A DNA stretch of 45,598 bases, from NCBI GenBank assembly GCA_900169235.1, contig FWCC01000027.1, positions 1 through 45,598 of the forward strand, given 5' to 3'. A program made the position numbers and the translations under genes. The stretch is from Zarea fungicola. Its lineage: Eukaryota; Ascomycota; Sordariomycetes; Hypocreales; Cordycipitaceae. Numbering within the stretch: position 1 is the first letter of the stretch; each line of letters opens with the position of its first letter. The notes under the pieces were generated by a model. That model had not been told where the DNA came from and did no database searches. It was given only the letters and a program-made list of their open reading frames with translations. Positions 21,866 to 31,384 of this stretch are shown piece after piece.

Positions 21866-23794
21866 ATGGCTAAAGCTGAACGTGTCGCCAGATGGAAGCA
21901 ATCACGGCGACGCGGCCGGGAACCCCCAGCCAAGCAGATCAAAGGGAACGGCCGAGGGCTACGGCCCGCCGAAACCATAATACCATTTCTCGACGACCAT
22001 GACGCATATATGAATTCCGCCGTTGAGACGAAGAAGTTTTCGATACAAAACACCAACGCACGCTATTTACGAAGAAGACGCGAAAGTTGTGCTGAAACTG
22101 GAGGCCAAGCTAATGCCACCGAAGCGGATCTACACAAATCGAAATTACATATACTCCAGTTCGCTCCAGAGATACTCTTAATCGTTGCGAAATATCTGAC
22201 ACTGAAAGAGCTTTTCTACTTCAGCCGAACTTGCCACCACATGCACAACCTTGAAAAAGGTCTATTTGGGGGACGGGGGCATGACCTATTGCCATGGGCA
22301 GCCTCAAAGGGCATGCGACGGCTGGCTGAAATAGCAATTACAGAGGTAAAAATCATCAACGTAAACTACGAAAGGTTCGTTTGGGAGGCACTGGAACGAG
22401 CCATCCACAACTATATCCCCATCAGGGACAAGCCTATCGACTTCGAGGGCACTGCCGATGTCCTGTTACGTCACACAGGCCTGTATGACAGAACGAAGGG
22501 CATAGCTATGCTTAGAACGGCGATAGAAAGGAATTTGGGCCTTGTTGTTAATCGACTCCTTCAAAGCTACCCCGACGCCATCAACACTGTGTTCCACAAC
22601 GACCACACGCCACTTACCACTGCCATATTGTGGCGCTGTAGTCCTGAACTTCTTAAAATACTCATTGACGGGAAAGCAGACGTGAACCAGCAGAATGGCT
22701 TCAGTCGGACGGCGTTGGCACTAGCCATCCACAGATGCCAACTCGACGCTGCACAATTCCTGTTGGAACAGCCCGATATAGACTTGACTGACAAAGGAAA
22801 CGGCGTACCTGTTTTTGAAGGAGCGATCGAAAACGGTGTTTATCCTGTCATCAAGAGGCTTCTTCAAGACTGCAAAGACCGCCAGGCTTATGTCAACACT
22901 CCCTTCAACAACGGCCACACGCCACTTACCACTGCCATATTGTGGCGCTCGCGCTGTAGTCCTGAACTTCTTAAAATACTCATTGACGGGGAAGCAGACG
23001 TGAACCAGCAGAATGGCTTCGGTCGGACGGCGTTGGCACTAGCCATCCACACCTGCCAACTCGACGCTGCACAATTCCTGTTGGAACAGCCCGATATAGA
23101 CTTGACTGACAAAGGAAACGGCATACCTGTTTTTGAAAGAGCGATTGAAAAAGGTGTTTACCCTGTCGTCAAGAGGCTCCTTCAAGACTGCAAAGACCGC
23201 CAGGCCTATGTCAACACTCCCTCCAACAACGGCCAGACGCCACTGGTGACTGCTGCGCAGTGTGGTCGAGCAAAAATTCTTGGTTTACTTGTTGATAGCG
23301 GAGCGGATGTCAATCAGCGCTGTGAGCATGCCACCAGCTTGGACAGCACGAGTTCAATCGGTGGACGGCACGACTCGGGCACTGGACAGGATTGGACGGC
23401 CCTTGCCATAGCTGCGAGGCATGGCCATGAGAATATTGTTCAGCAATTGTTACGTTGCAAAAACATCCAGACCGGTCTCTTCTCAACGGATGCTGGAGAT
23501 GCTGGAGATGCTGTATACTGGGCTGCAGTACAAGGTCACTTCAATTGTGTCCTTATTCTTCTTCAGTCAAGCCAGGTGTCGTACTCGGCAGAGCAGATAG
23601 ACGGGTTGCTGGATAAGGTCAAACGCATGAAATCGAGGCGGGCTGGTTATACCATTATTTATAAGCTGCTGACGGCATGTCGGGGTACCAACAGCCCGGA
23701 GTCGCGTCAGGCCAAATTAAAAGATCTGACGCCGAAGAATCTTAGGGCAGCGGCGCAAGAGCTTGATGTCCAGGCTGTATTGGAGCTTTTCTAA
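21866..23794 (+). CDS. F-box/ankyrin-repeat protein
   Basis: Single exon; ATG 21866 (MAKAERVARW) starts a 642-aa protein. A basic, disordered N-terminus precedes an F-box-like segment at about 97-134 (FAPEILLIVAKYLTLKELFY...SRTCHHMH), which would dock on Skp1 of an SCF ubiquitin ligase. At least ten ankyrin units follow (TPLTTAILW, ELLKILIDG-ADVNQQ, TALAIAARHGHENIVQQLL and others), the likely substrate-recognition surface. Two units of about 104 residues are near-identical at DNA level (22601-22912 and 22913-23230), showing recent internal duplication, plus a 3 x 9-bp GGAGATGCT run near 23493. Ankyrin arrays that expand this way are typical of proteins under recognition pressure. The frame is fully intact. 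Confidence 0.8.
   Translation: MAKAERVARWKQSRRRGREPPAKQIKGNGRGLRPAETIIPFLDDHDAYMNSAVETKKFSIQNTNARYLRRRRESCAETGGQANATEADLHKSKLHILQFAPEILLIVAKYLTLKELFYFSRTCHHMHNLEKGLFGGRGHDLLPWAASKGMRRLAEIAITEVKIINVNYERFVWEALERAIHNYIPIRDKPIDFEGTADVLLRHTGLYDRTKGIAMLRTAIERNLGLVVNRLLQSYPDAINTVFHNDHTPLTTAILWRCSPELLKILIDGKADVNQQNGFSRTALALAIHRCQLDAAQFLLEQPDIDLTDKGNGVPVFEGAIENGVYPVIKRLLQDCKDRQAYVNTPFNNGHTPLTTAILWRSRCSPELLKILIDGEADVNQQNGFGRTALALAIHTCQLDAAQFLLEQPDIDLTDKGNGIPVFERAIEKGVYPVVKRLLQDCKDRQAYVNTPSNNGQTPLVTAAQCGRAKILGLLVDSGADVNQRCEHATSLDSTSSIGGRHDSGTGQDWTALAIAARHGHENIVQQLLRCKNIQTGLFSTDAGDAGDAVYWAAVQGHFNCVLILLQSSQVSYSAEQIDGLLDKVKRMKSRRAGYTIIYKLLTACRGTNSPESRQAKLKDLTPKNLRAAAQELDVQAVLELF
22601..23230 (+). repeat. 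Tandem 312/318-bp duplication inside ankyrin gene
   Basis: Unit 1 (22601-22912) and unit 2 (22913-23230) differ at only a scatter of positions and by a 6-bp in-frame insertion (CGCTCG-type, near 22950) in unit 2. Each encodes about three ankyrin repeats. The length stays a multiple of three, so the reading frame survives. Confidence 0.9.
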
Positions 23795-24150
23795 TAGGGT
23801 ACTTGATTAAGAGCATTACGTCTACAATAACAACACCATATGCCTGGCGGTGTATTTGAGGGCGGAAGACCTCACCACCGTAGCAAACCTCTACGCCATT
23901 CTGGCCATATCCTCAAAATATATCGGAGTCCTGGATCCATGCAGCAGTTTAAGACAGCAACGCGGCCGTTGCCTACCTGTACCGGTACAGCATGATCCTG
24001 CAAAACCAGGGGGGTCCTGGCAAACACGCCGTATCACGCCGGTCACGTGGAACATTGAGGCTATCACTACCTGGCCGCCAACCAGGACATTGCACAACGC
24101 CGCGCTCTTCTCAATTGACCGTACCGTATTCCCTCATCCGGCGCAGCCAA

Positions 24151-25293
24151 ATGGCGGAGTGTTCCGAGATTTCGCAGAAGTACCACAAGACTCTGCTGTT
24201 TACACTTCCTCCTGAATTAATTGGTCGGATATTGGACATATTGAGTTGCCGCGACGCCAACAGTTTGGTGCAAACATGCCGCTGGGGTTGTCACTTCAAT
24301 GAAATGCTTTACAACAAAAAGGGCGCACTGTTTTATGCAGCGAAGCGGGGTGGCCTAGACTGTGCCAAAAAAGCGCTGGAATTTACAGACAACGTTAACC
24401 GGCGTGAGCCAGAGACCAAAATCACCGCTCTTGCCACGGCTCTCGAGTGCGACCAAGACGACATCGCCAAGTTGATACTTGGGCACACTGACATCGATGT
24501 GAGCTTCAAAGTCAATGGTGTGCTATTATTTCAGTATGCGGCCAAGAAAAAAGAGGAAGTCTGGAGCATGCTATTGAAACGCACAAAGGACAGCAACCTA
24601 AATGACCGATCGACTTTCGGAGCCACACCGTTAACAGCGGCAATTGACGCTGGCAACACAGAGCTTGCTTGCCTCTTACTGGGCCGACAGGCAGACGCTT
24701 TTACCAGGGGCGGCTATAAGAACATGTCGCCTCTTGAGCTTGCAGCGCAAAGGGGCAATAAAGATATAGTTGAGCGTCTCTTAGAGAGCAATGCTAATGG
24801 CCAGATTGCGAATTCGCCAGGGGTGCTTGCCATAGCAGCCGAGGGTGGTGGCAGTTTGGATATTGCATAGCTGTTATACCAGAAGGGCGCGGGCGTGAAC
24901 GAAAAATACCCTGATTGGACAACGACGGACGAGAGCAACGAGAGCGAACCAGATGACAAGCATCGATGGCCATACCGTGGCCAGACGGCTCTGGTGATTG
25001 CTGCCAACGAAGGACACGCAGGCCTTGTTGAGTGGCTGTTAAGCTGCCATGAAATTGAATCAGACAGCACCACCTCACAAAAAGCTTTAATAGGGTCGGT
25101 TCGGCGGTATAACGCCGAGTGTGTGCTGAAATTGCTGCGCTCACCAAAGGTCAGTGTGACTGACGAGTGCCTGACGTGGCTACATCTGTGCACTACGGAC
25201 CCTGACTTCCGTGAAATTCACTCAATTTTGGGGTTGTGTATTGGAAGGTTAGCGGCAGACTATCGGCTGCGTCTACAAGGTATAGAGCTATAA
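24151..25293 (+). pseudogene. F-box/ankyrin gene interrupted by an in-frame TAG
   Basis: From ATG 24151 (MAECSEISQK) the frame encodes an F-box (FTLPPELIGRILDILSCRDA), then ankyrin units (TPLTAAIDAGNTELACLLLG, SPLELAAQRGNKDIVERLL). It reaches a TAG at 24868-24870 in the middle of a repeat, just before LLYQKGAGVNEKYP. The same frame continues open for another 140 codons with a good ankyrin unit (TALVIAANEGHAGLVEWLL) to a normal stop at 25293. At this position ankyrin repeats usually have K or Q, so CAG to TAG, a CpA-to-TpA change of the RIP type, is the simplest cause. Without the stop it would be about 380 aa. A 239-residue truncated product is possible. It lies about 350 bp downstream of the intact relative. 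Confidence 0.7.
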
Positions 25294-25653
25294 GAGGAGA
25301 GGCTCTTGCGTTAGAACCACCAGAATACGGTCAGGGCACGTAGACGCCTTGAGAGCCAGTGTTAGCGTCTGTAACATACACACCGACACTCGTGTTGCTG
25401 CAGTGAATACAAGCACCGCAAGAGAATTCGCGGTACCCAGGAAGAAAAAAGAAAGGAGCAGAAATGGGAGGATTATTATTTATGGCTTGCAGGAGGCCAA
25501 GACGCCAATTCTGGACATGTAAAGTAACTTAAGTAGCGAGCCCTATTGGTTGCACAGCCACCAGGCGTACAGTAATAAACAAAGTGAAGTACTTCAATCG
25601 ACTTCCAAATCCTGGCCTTCAGACATTATAGGTCACCAGGTCCGACAGTAAAA
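25294..25653. promoter_or_regulatory. Upstream region of the PAQR gene
   Basis: This 360-bp interval holds no gene and presumably carries the promoter of the PAQR gene. A purine-rich run (GGAAGAAAAAAGAAAGGAG) sits near 25440; no canonical TATA box is obvious. Confidence 0.35.
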
Positions 25654-26607
25654 ATGGCGTCTGCTTCCCGTCTCCGAGTCCAGCCCAAGGAGCCAGAGGC
25701 GCGCAAAGGCGGGGAATGGAAGACAAAGCATCCAGGTACGGGCCTGGCGAGGCAGGACACCCAGCTCTTGTCGTTCGACGAGATGCCGGACTGGTTTCAA
25801 GACGACAATAACCAGTGGATTCTTCACGGTTACCGGCCCATATCAGGCTCGGTTCGCGCCTCGTTCTGTAGTTGGTGGTATCTACACAACGAGACGGTCA
25901 ACATCTATTCCCATCTCATTCCGGCCGTTGCCTTCTTCCTCGGCGAGTGGCTCCTCATGCAGTACCTTGCTGGCCAATATGCCAGAGTTACTAGCACCGA
26001 TTTTGTTGCTTTCTCATTCTTCATGCTTGCGGCGACCATTTGCTATGCATTTTCGGCTCTTTATCATACTTTGATGAACCACTCCTGCACCGTGGACCAT
26101 GTCTGCCACCGACTGGATATGCTTGGTATAGGGATCTTCATCGTCGGCGACATTGTCTTGGGAGTACACATAATCTTTTGGTGTGAGACCATGTTGCGCA
26201 ATATCTATTGGTCTATGATTGCGGTTTTCGGGGCATTGACCATCATCACGAACGTCCATCCCAAGCTCCAGAGCCACAAGTATCGCTCCATGCGAACACT
26301 AGCGTTCGTGGCAACTGGCATGTCCGTTGTGGCGCCCTTGATTCACGGGCTCGATATATTCGGGCTAGAACTGATGAACAAAAAGGCCTTCAGCTATACT
26401 ATGGTGGCAAAGACAGGCTGCCTTCTATCTGGAACTGCGCTTTATGCAATGAGGTTTCCCGAAAGTTGGTGGCCGGGAAAATTTGACATGTGCAGCTCCC
26501 ACTCATTCATGCACATCCTGGTGGTCTGCGCCGCTGTTATCCAGATGATAGGGTATCTGGAAGCCTTCGACTATGCTTACTCACATATTAACTGCTCGGC
26601 CGCTTGA
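25654..26607 (+). CDS. PAQR/haemolysin-III family seven-helix receptor (Izh-like)
   Basis: Single exon, 317 aa, ATG 25654. A soluble N-terminus of about 80 residues precedes at least seven hydrophobic helices. The family zinc-site motifs are present: NETVNIYSH (79-87), SALYHT with His138, Asp155 in the HRLDMLGI segment, and SSHSFMH with His283 and His287. These ligands bind Zn and are thought to support ceramidase-like hydrolysis in adiponectin receptors. In yeast the relatives (Izh proteins) affect zinc and sterol homeostasis. It would reside in the ER or plasma membrane. It is the most housekeeping-like gene in the window, so it may be captured cargo. All signatures are intact. Confidence 0.9.
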   Translation: MASASRLRVQPKEPEARKGGEWKTKHPGTGLARQDTQLLSFDEMPDWFQDDNNQWILHGYRPISGSVRASFCSWWYLHNETVNIYSHLIPAVAFFLGEWLLMQYLAGQYARVTSTDFVAFSFFMLAATICYAFSALYHTLMNHSCTVDHVCHRLDMLGIGIFIVGDIVLGVHIIFWCETMLRNIYWSMIAVFGALTIITNVHPKLQSHKYRSMRTLAFVATGMSVVAPLIHGLDIFGLELMNKKAFSYTMVAKTGCLLSGTALYAMRFPESWWPGKFDMCSSHSFMHILVVCAAVIQMIGYLEAFDYAYSHINCSAA

Positions 26608-27130
26608 GTCTATCTGTTGGAGCCTCCCACCATAGGGCGAGCGGTGGCTTTCCAATTCTGGCAGCTAGGTGCTTTTGGGAGCCAGGTATGTTAACATTGA
26701 TAATGAAGGATGATTGCTTATGGCCTACCGGAGACGCTAACCGGAGACGCTAACCCTGGGCCATCTACAAGTAACAGAGCCGGTGAGCCCTTAACAGCAC
26801 AGTCACCAGGCGCAGTAAACGTTTCCAATCCAACGTGGGAGACGCGCCTGCAGATCTAGGGTAGTGACACCGCGGCACTAATGAAGCCTGTTCCCCGCCT
26901 TCTACGGGTCAGTTTCAAAAATCATTGGCGCGGTCGGGCGGGGTCACCGCGATACTGAGGCTGGCGAACTAAAATCCGCAGAGAACTTATTCCGGCGCCG
27001 CTCCATCCTGTTGATACTGGAGATATCGTTGGCTGGCCAACGAACCAATTAGACTGATGTACATACGTTCGCCATTCTGAACACCATCGATCTTTAGCAA
27101 ACCACTCTATACATTTTGTAGCCCAAGGTC
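26608..27130. other. Intergenic region with short duplications
   Basis: Contains a tandem copy of CCGGAGACGCTAA (26728-26753) and a TCTAGGGTAGTG...GCACTAATGA block (26855-26883) similar to 20163. No ORF. The last 100 bp are presumably the nuclease-like gene's promoter. Confidence 0.5.
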
Positions 27131-28447
27131 ATGTCAACCAAAAGAGGCAAGGAATACCTCCACAAATGGGTAATTAAACACGGAACTCTCGACGAATCAG
27201 AAGATACATTGAAAAACACAGAGCGTGGTGGTATACCTAGCCCTCCACAGTCACAAAAAGGCATGCAGCGCACTGAGTCGCCATCCAAGAGGCAGAGGGT
27301 CGATGCGGCGCCCGCTGATCTAACACCGACACCTAGCCGCAATACATCTGAACTTGCGTGGCGGCAACCTCCTAGCAGTGCCCCCTCCGAGTCATCTTCA
27401 AGACGGGCCGCTATCCGGCGTCCCCCCAGTCCTACCAAGAGGTACCAATTAGAGGCTCTTGGAAAGCCCGTTCTTTATACGGCACTGGCTGATAATGCGA
27501 CTGGCCAATTGCCCCCTGACGTACGGGGGCTGTACGATCGTATCTACGGAATTACAGTTCAGCGCGAAGGATTCCTACCGCACCAAATTCGCGCTGAGCT
27601 ATGTAAAGAGATAGGGCGAGACATACCGGACTCCTGGTTCACAAAACCAAAGCCAGGAGGCGACAGTACGCAACAACACGCGGACGAGCGGTCCAGGGCG
27701 ATGCGCGAACTGTATGATATTCGGGACATTATACATCAGACTCACAGGTGCCAGGAGCGCAGCAAGTCTGAGCCCGCGTGCAATGTGAGCATTCATGGCC
27801 CGGTTCTGAGCCTGGCATTGCGGCCATACGATTGCCTCGAATCTGAGTCAGTGACGACTGCTCGTATACTTGCTCCATTCGTACCTGTCGCTGGTAGCGC
27901 AGCGATTCCTGTCGAGGGTAAAACGGTCGACTTTGCGATTATCTTAGATCCGGCTAACTCTGCCGTGGAGGCCGACAAGTTACTGGCTAAATCGATACGT
28001 GACGAGGTTTTATCTCAGCCAAACGATAAGCAGTCTGTCAATCATACATCTTATTCCCCGCTCCAATTTTGTCCGGCGCCAAGCCTCATCGAGACAAAGG
28101 CGGCAGGACCAGCAGAGGAAGGCAGGTTGCAACTGGCTGTATCTACGGCTGCGCTGCACCGGCGGCTTGACAGCTTTCTTGACGCTAAGTTTGCGTCTCG
28201 AAGCGATGAACGCCCACTCATTGCCACGCTCCTGCAGATGCTCGTTTTGGACAATGAGTGGAAGCTTTATTTTGCCTGTGACCGTGGCGACCGCGTGGAT
28301 ATGATAGGGGATATGTCGATTGGAGATACGAAGAAAATTATCGAGTGCTATATACTCGTCGCGGTGTTGCGTGAGATCGCAAAGTATATATCATCCGTCT
28401 ACAAGCAGTGGATTGCGGACCTCTTTGAATGCCGCATACCGGTATAA
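27131..28447 (+). CDS. PD-(D/E)XK nuclease-like protein (fungal PDDEXK_12 type)
   Basis: Single exon, 438 aa, ATG 27131. Residues 1-105 are disordered and basic with an NLS-like PSKRQR. The folded part begins at VRGLYDRIYG (131-140) and contains the residues of the restriction-endonuclease fold: Glu214 in SEPACN, Asp267 in KTVDFAI, Glu321-x-Lys323 in SLIETKA and Gln334 in RLQLAVSTAALHRR. The C-terminal helices (IGDT...Y...AVLREI...YKQWI) also match the fungal family. The catalytic set is complete, so DNA cleavage is plausible, but no fungal member is well characterised and the target is unknown. It neighbours another possible restriction-fold gene at 29.5-30.6 kb. An NLS and intact active site fit a nuclear effector, drive or defence role; that is inference. 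Confidence 0.8.
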   Translation: MSTKRGKEYLHKWVIKHGTLDESEDTLKNTERGGIPSPPQSQKGMQRTESPSKRQRVDAAPADLTPTPSRNTSELAWRQPPSSAPSESSSRRAAIRRPPSPTKRYQLEALGKPVLYTALADNATGQLPPDVRGLYDRIYGITVQREGFLPHQIRAELCKEIGRDIPDSWFTKPKPGGDSTQQHADERSRAMRELYDIRDIIHQTHRCQERSKSEPACNVSIHGPVLSLALRPYDCLESESVTTARILAPFVPVAGSAAIPVEGKTVDFAIILDPANSAVEADKLLAKSIRDEVLSQPNDKQSVNHTSYSPLQFCPAPSLIETKAAGPAEEGRLQLAVSTAALHRRLDSFLDAKFASRSDERPLIATLLQMLVLDNEWKLYFACDRGDRVDMIGDMSIGDTKKIIECYILVAVLREIAKYISSVYKQWIADLFECRIPV

Positions 28448-29080
28448 TAGTACCTGATTTCGTAACTTTTGCGCAGCCCAGTCGGTAAACTACTTTTGGG
28501 ATGCCAAGCCTCTCCTGCACCAGGTGCCAAGTACACGAAGGCTCCCAAACACAGTCTAGTTCCTCAGTGCTTGGAGTACAGCGACTAAGACGACAGAAGG
28601 ACGCTCACTTTGTGCGCAAGTCTTCACGGTAAAGGTTATGGTTCATGTACAACGCACTGCATCGAGAAAGGTTTTGGCATATTCAGCGAACGATGCTCTC
28701 CGTCATCCGAAAGACTCTTCAGAGTTCACCTTTACAGACATTGTAGGTGCAACTCAAGCGCTGAACGCAGCCGAAAGTACGTGCACAAGGGTATCTTTCC
28801 TGGTAGTAATACCGAGCTTTCTTCGCTCATTGTCAAGCCCAACTTTACAGAGAATTGGCACCAATACCTATCCCGACCGCAAGTTCTACTCGCCCTTCAA
28901 CTACTCGTGCCTGCCGAACTACAATGCCTTACCACTGCCTGCTCTGCCAACGCGGCAGATTGGCGCTGGAAGGAGGTCCTCTTCTGCTACGAACAGATTT
29001 CGCGACCTGGACGGCCGTGCCGTAGAGTCCTGCAATATTCCACAGCGATGCATCCCCCACACTCGTTTCCAGCGAAGCAG
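28448..29080. other. Uncertain interval, possibly decayed coding sequence
   Basis: Two long frames (28610-29161 and 28638-29135) overlap on the same strand. Neither shows a domain, and neither is clearly better than the other, so I do not call a gene. Confidence 0.3.
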
Positions 29081-29086
29081 CGATTT

Positions 29087-29380
29087 AAGACGGCGGGTTT
29101 TGCGCGAATTACATCATCCAAGGTTTCGACATTGATAGCGAGAAACACGTCCGGGTACTAATTGTCGAGCTGGAGCCGAAGCAGGCAACAGAGCGTCGCG
29201 AACTACTGTGTACCGTCGCTTCACGTTTGTATTCCCTGCTAATGACGCTGCTGGAATTGGATGGGCTGCTTGACAGGTTCAAATTTGTACAACAAACACT
29301 GCAACTGCGTCACATGCTGTGGTACGGCAGCTGGAATGGGATATGGAAGTTGATAGACTATGCAGTGACAAGATATTAAT
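29087..29380 (+). pseudogene. Orphan exon-like open frame
   Basis: A frame without its own ATG runs for about 95 codons to TAA near 29378. It reads naturally: NYIIQGFDIDSEKHVRVLIV, then ELEPKQATERRELLCTVASR, SLLMTLLELDGLL and LQLRHMLWYGSWNGIWKL. It follows AG dinucleotides that could be a 3' splice site, so it may be the last exon of a lost or unresolved gene starting in 28.6-29.0 kb. The family is not recognised. Confidence 0.35.
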
Positions 29381-29536
29381 AATTGTTTGGGAATCAGCTA
29401 ATATACATGTCATGTTTTGAGAATGGAGACTCTGACAAATTTCGGACATGGCTATAGGTGGCTGAGAGCATTCATTGTGCGTTGGGCGAAGCGAGACACG
29501 CGATGCAGAACAGCGTTGTTGACCTGGCAAAAAGAG

Positions 29537-30607
29537 TCATGAACGCCGTGGTCTCGCTCGAAGGCGAGATGATATTCTGTCCTCATCGTTGATACATATA
29601 TCGCTCTCACTGAATGAGGTCTCATAGTCGGATTGCTCGTCTACAGTCGCTTCAGCACGGCCTTCCTCTCTCTGAAAGTCCCCCTCGCGATTCGCCTCCA
29701 GCTGCTCGGGCGACGATGAAGGTAGCCGCTGCCGTCGAATGCGTCTCGTAGCGGGCTCTAGCACGTATTTCCGTTTGAGTTTCTGCTTTGCTTCTGCCGC
29801 GACAACGAGGTCGAAGATTTGCCCACATCCTATTTCGATGTTCTTCGCTTCGTCGATTCCAAAGTCGCTTAACGGAATAGTTAGGTATGCATCTTCGTTT
29901 GCTTTTGTGCCGTCGGAAGCTCGGAATACCTGATAGACGTCAGTCCGGCAATCACATGCAGCAGTTGCCTGAATTACCTTGCAGAATACTTCCTCAACCG
30001 CCATAATCTTTTCGTCACCTTCAAAGGAGAAAGTTGCTTTAAAGAGCGACATGATTGACTCTTCAGGAGGATGTTTCACGGATATAAGAATCCCTGATGG
30101 AATTTCTCCGTATGTCCCGTATATGTAGTTCTGGGTTTGCTTCCGTGCGTGTTTCGTCGGCTGCGCATGTGCGATTTCAATCACCATACCTGGTAATAGT
30201 CGTTCGCTGTGCCCATATTGTGCGTCAGGTTGCTGAGCATTTGCGCTACATTCGTAAAGCTTGATAGACTCTGACCCGAGGGACTTGACTGGGAAACCGC
30301 GCAGTTGAGCAGAAAATATCTCTTCTGTGCCCACTCGCACCGCTTCGTGAACTCCCGAAGGCATTATCCACAGAATGGAATTTTGCGAGTAGCTCTTCCA
30401 GTAGGGGCGTGTTTCGTCGCCCCAGGTCTTGTACGTGCGGCGTTCTGTTGTCCAAATCTGGTCGGCCGTGGAGCTCATGCGGCGTGAGCTCATGCGGCGT
30501 TTGCATAACCAGCTCTCCTTCGAAGGAGGAGGACTCGGGAGCGGTTGAGTTTGCTTCTCCGGGGGTGTTCGGCTGAAGGCATCTGTAGTAATTGGTTCCA
30601 TGTTCAT
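29537..30607 (-). CDS. Unknown protein, possible Uma2-like restriction-endonuclease fold
   Basis: The first in-frame ATG is at 30607 (MNMEPITTDA), giving 356 aa; the frame stays open upstream to 30793 without an ATG. A Pro/Ser-rich N-terminus is followed by DQIWTTERRTYKTWGDE and a folded region with LLPGMVIEIAHAQ, NYIYGTYGEIPSGILISVKH and later VYQVFRASDG and LTIPLSDFGI. The pattern hydrophobic-VIE-hydrophobic-x-x-Q followed by a YI...G.I...I.I strand resembles the fungal Uma2-like/PD-(D/E)XK group ('P-lViEv--SQ'). The match is partial and no second acidic residue is certain. The C-terminus is basic then acidic (KRKYVLEPATRRIRRQR; SDYETSFSESD). A 73-bp hairpin lies just upstream of the start. 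Confidence 0.5.
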   Translation of the reverse strand: MNMEPITTDAFSRTPPEKQTQPLPSPPPSKESWLCKRRMSSRRMSSTADQIWTTERRTYKTWGDETRPYWKSYSQNSILWIMPSGVHEAVRVGTEEIFSAQLRGFPVKSLGSESIKLYECSANAQQPDAQYGHSERLLPGMVIEIAHAQPTKHARKQTQNYIYGTYGEIPSGILISVKHPPEESIMSLFKATFSFEGDEKIMAVEEVFCKVIQATAACDCRTDVYQVFRASDGTKANEDAYLTIPLSDFGIDEAKNIEIGCGQIFDLVVAAEAKQKLKRKYVLEPATRRIRRQRLPSSSPEQLEANREGDFQREEGRAEATVDEQSDYETSFSESDICINDEDRISSRLRARPRRS

Positions 30608-30671
30608 ATCAAAATTCGATCTGCCATGATGCAGATGGGAAGGAAGGCCACTGGAAATGGGGGAAGAGTAA

Positions 30672-30744
30672 TAAGCGTCAGTTTGTTCAGACAACCCACT
30701 TTCATGGGGTGTTGCTTGGCAACACCCCACTGGACTGACGCTTA
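30672..30744. repeat. Nested inverted repeats (73-bp hairpin) upstream of 29.5-30.6 kb gene
   Basis: Outer 11-bp arms TAAGCGTCAGT (30672-30682) and ACTGACGCTTA (30734-30744) pair perfectly. Inside them 11-bp arms TGGGGTGTTGC (30705-30715) and GCAACACCCCA (30719-30729) pair around a 3-base loop. It lies 65 bp upstream of the minus-strand ATG at 30607. It may be a tiny MITE or foldback insertion, or a regulatory cruciform. Confidence 0.85.
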
Positions 30745-30915
30745 CGTCATCAAGCAACTTTCTGATTGTTACCGCTCGTGCTACTCTGCCCATCAGTCGC
30801 CACTACGCGACTTTGCTCAGCCGTCATGTCGGTCCACTTTCTAGGAGTCGGCTGGCAAAGACCTCCGGTTCTGGCGCAACGCAACTTAACAGCCAAATTT
30901 GAATCAAATTCTAAA

Positions 30916-30966
30916 TCCATGCTAATTCACTGCCAAATTCATGCAAATTCACTGCCAAATTCATGC
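30916..30966 (+). repeat. ~22-bp tandem repeat
   Basis: The unit AATTCACTGCCAAATTCATGC occurs twice in succession with one or two spacer bases, with a partial copy (AATTC-AAATCCATGC) before it. AT-rich and non-coding. Confidence 0.75.
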
Positions 30967-30999
30967 TTGCCTCTCCCGTAGAGAATGTATTTGGTCCAC

Positions 31000-31320
31000 A
31001 GCTTTGGGCTTAAGTTGATTTCTACGGACGGATTTCTACGTATTATTAATATTAAGAATCCACCCTCAATGATAACGGTGTTATGCAGATGCGGGACGAG
31101 TCTAAGAGAAGGACGATGCATAGCCGCGATGTGCACCATGCTATAACCATATAAATAAACAATAATAAAAATAAATTTATTTTATAAAATAGGCATTACT
31201 TTAAATATATCTGAGGCTAGTTACCGGTATCTATAATAATAGAGACATTAACCTAACTATAGATATAAAACGCCAAGTTTATACTTCTTAAAACTACTTT
31301 TTAAGAAGTCTGTATTTTAG
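31000..31320. other. AT-rich tract
   Basis: Strongly AT-rich (for example AATAATAAAAATAAATTTATTTTATAAAATAGG at 31159 onward, seen in short blocks). Contains an inverted pair ACTTCTTAAAA / TTTTTAAGAAGT near 31283-31309. This composition, unlike the rest of the window, fits heavily RIP-mutated repeat DNA. No ORF. Confidence 0.55.
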
Positions 31321-31384
31321 TGAGTTTCCTGGGCTGACTGCAGTTCGAGGTCTCCAGTTAAGTGCTGAGGTAGGCGGCTGGACA

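Noticed and set aside
28610..29161. 183-aa and 165-aa overlapping plus-strand ORFs
   Set aside because: Two long frames overlap without any domain or codon advantage for either; neither can be supported.
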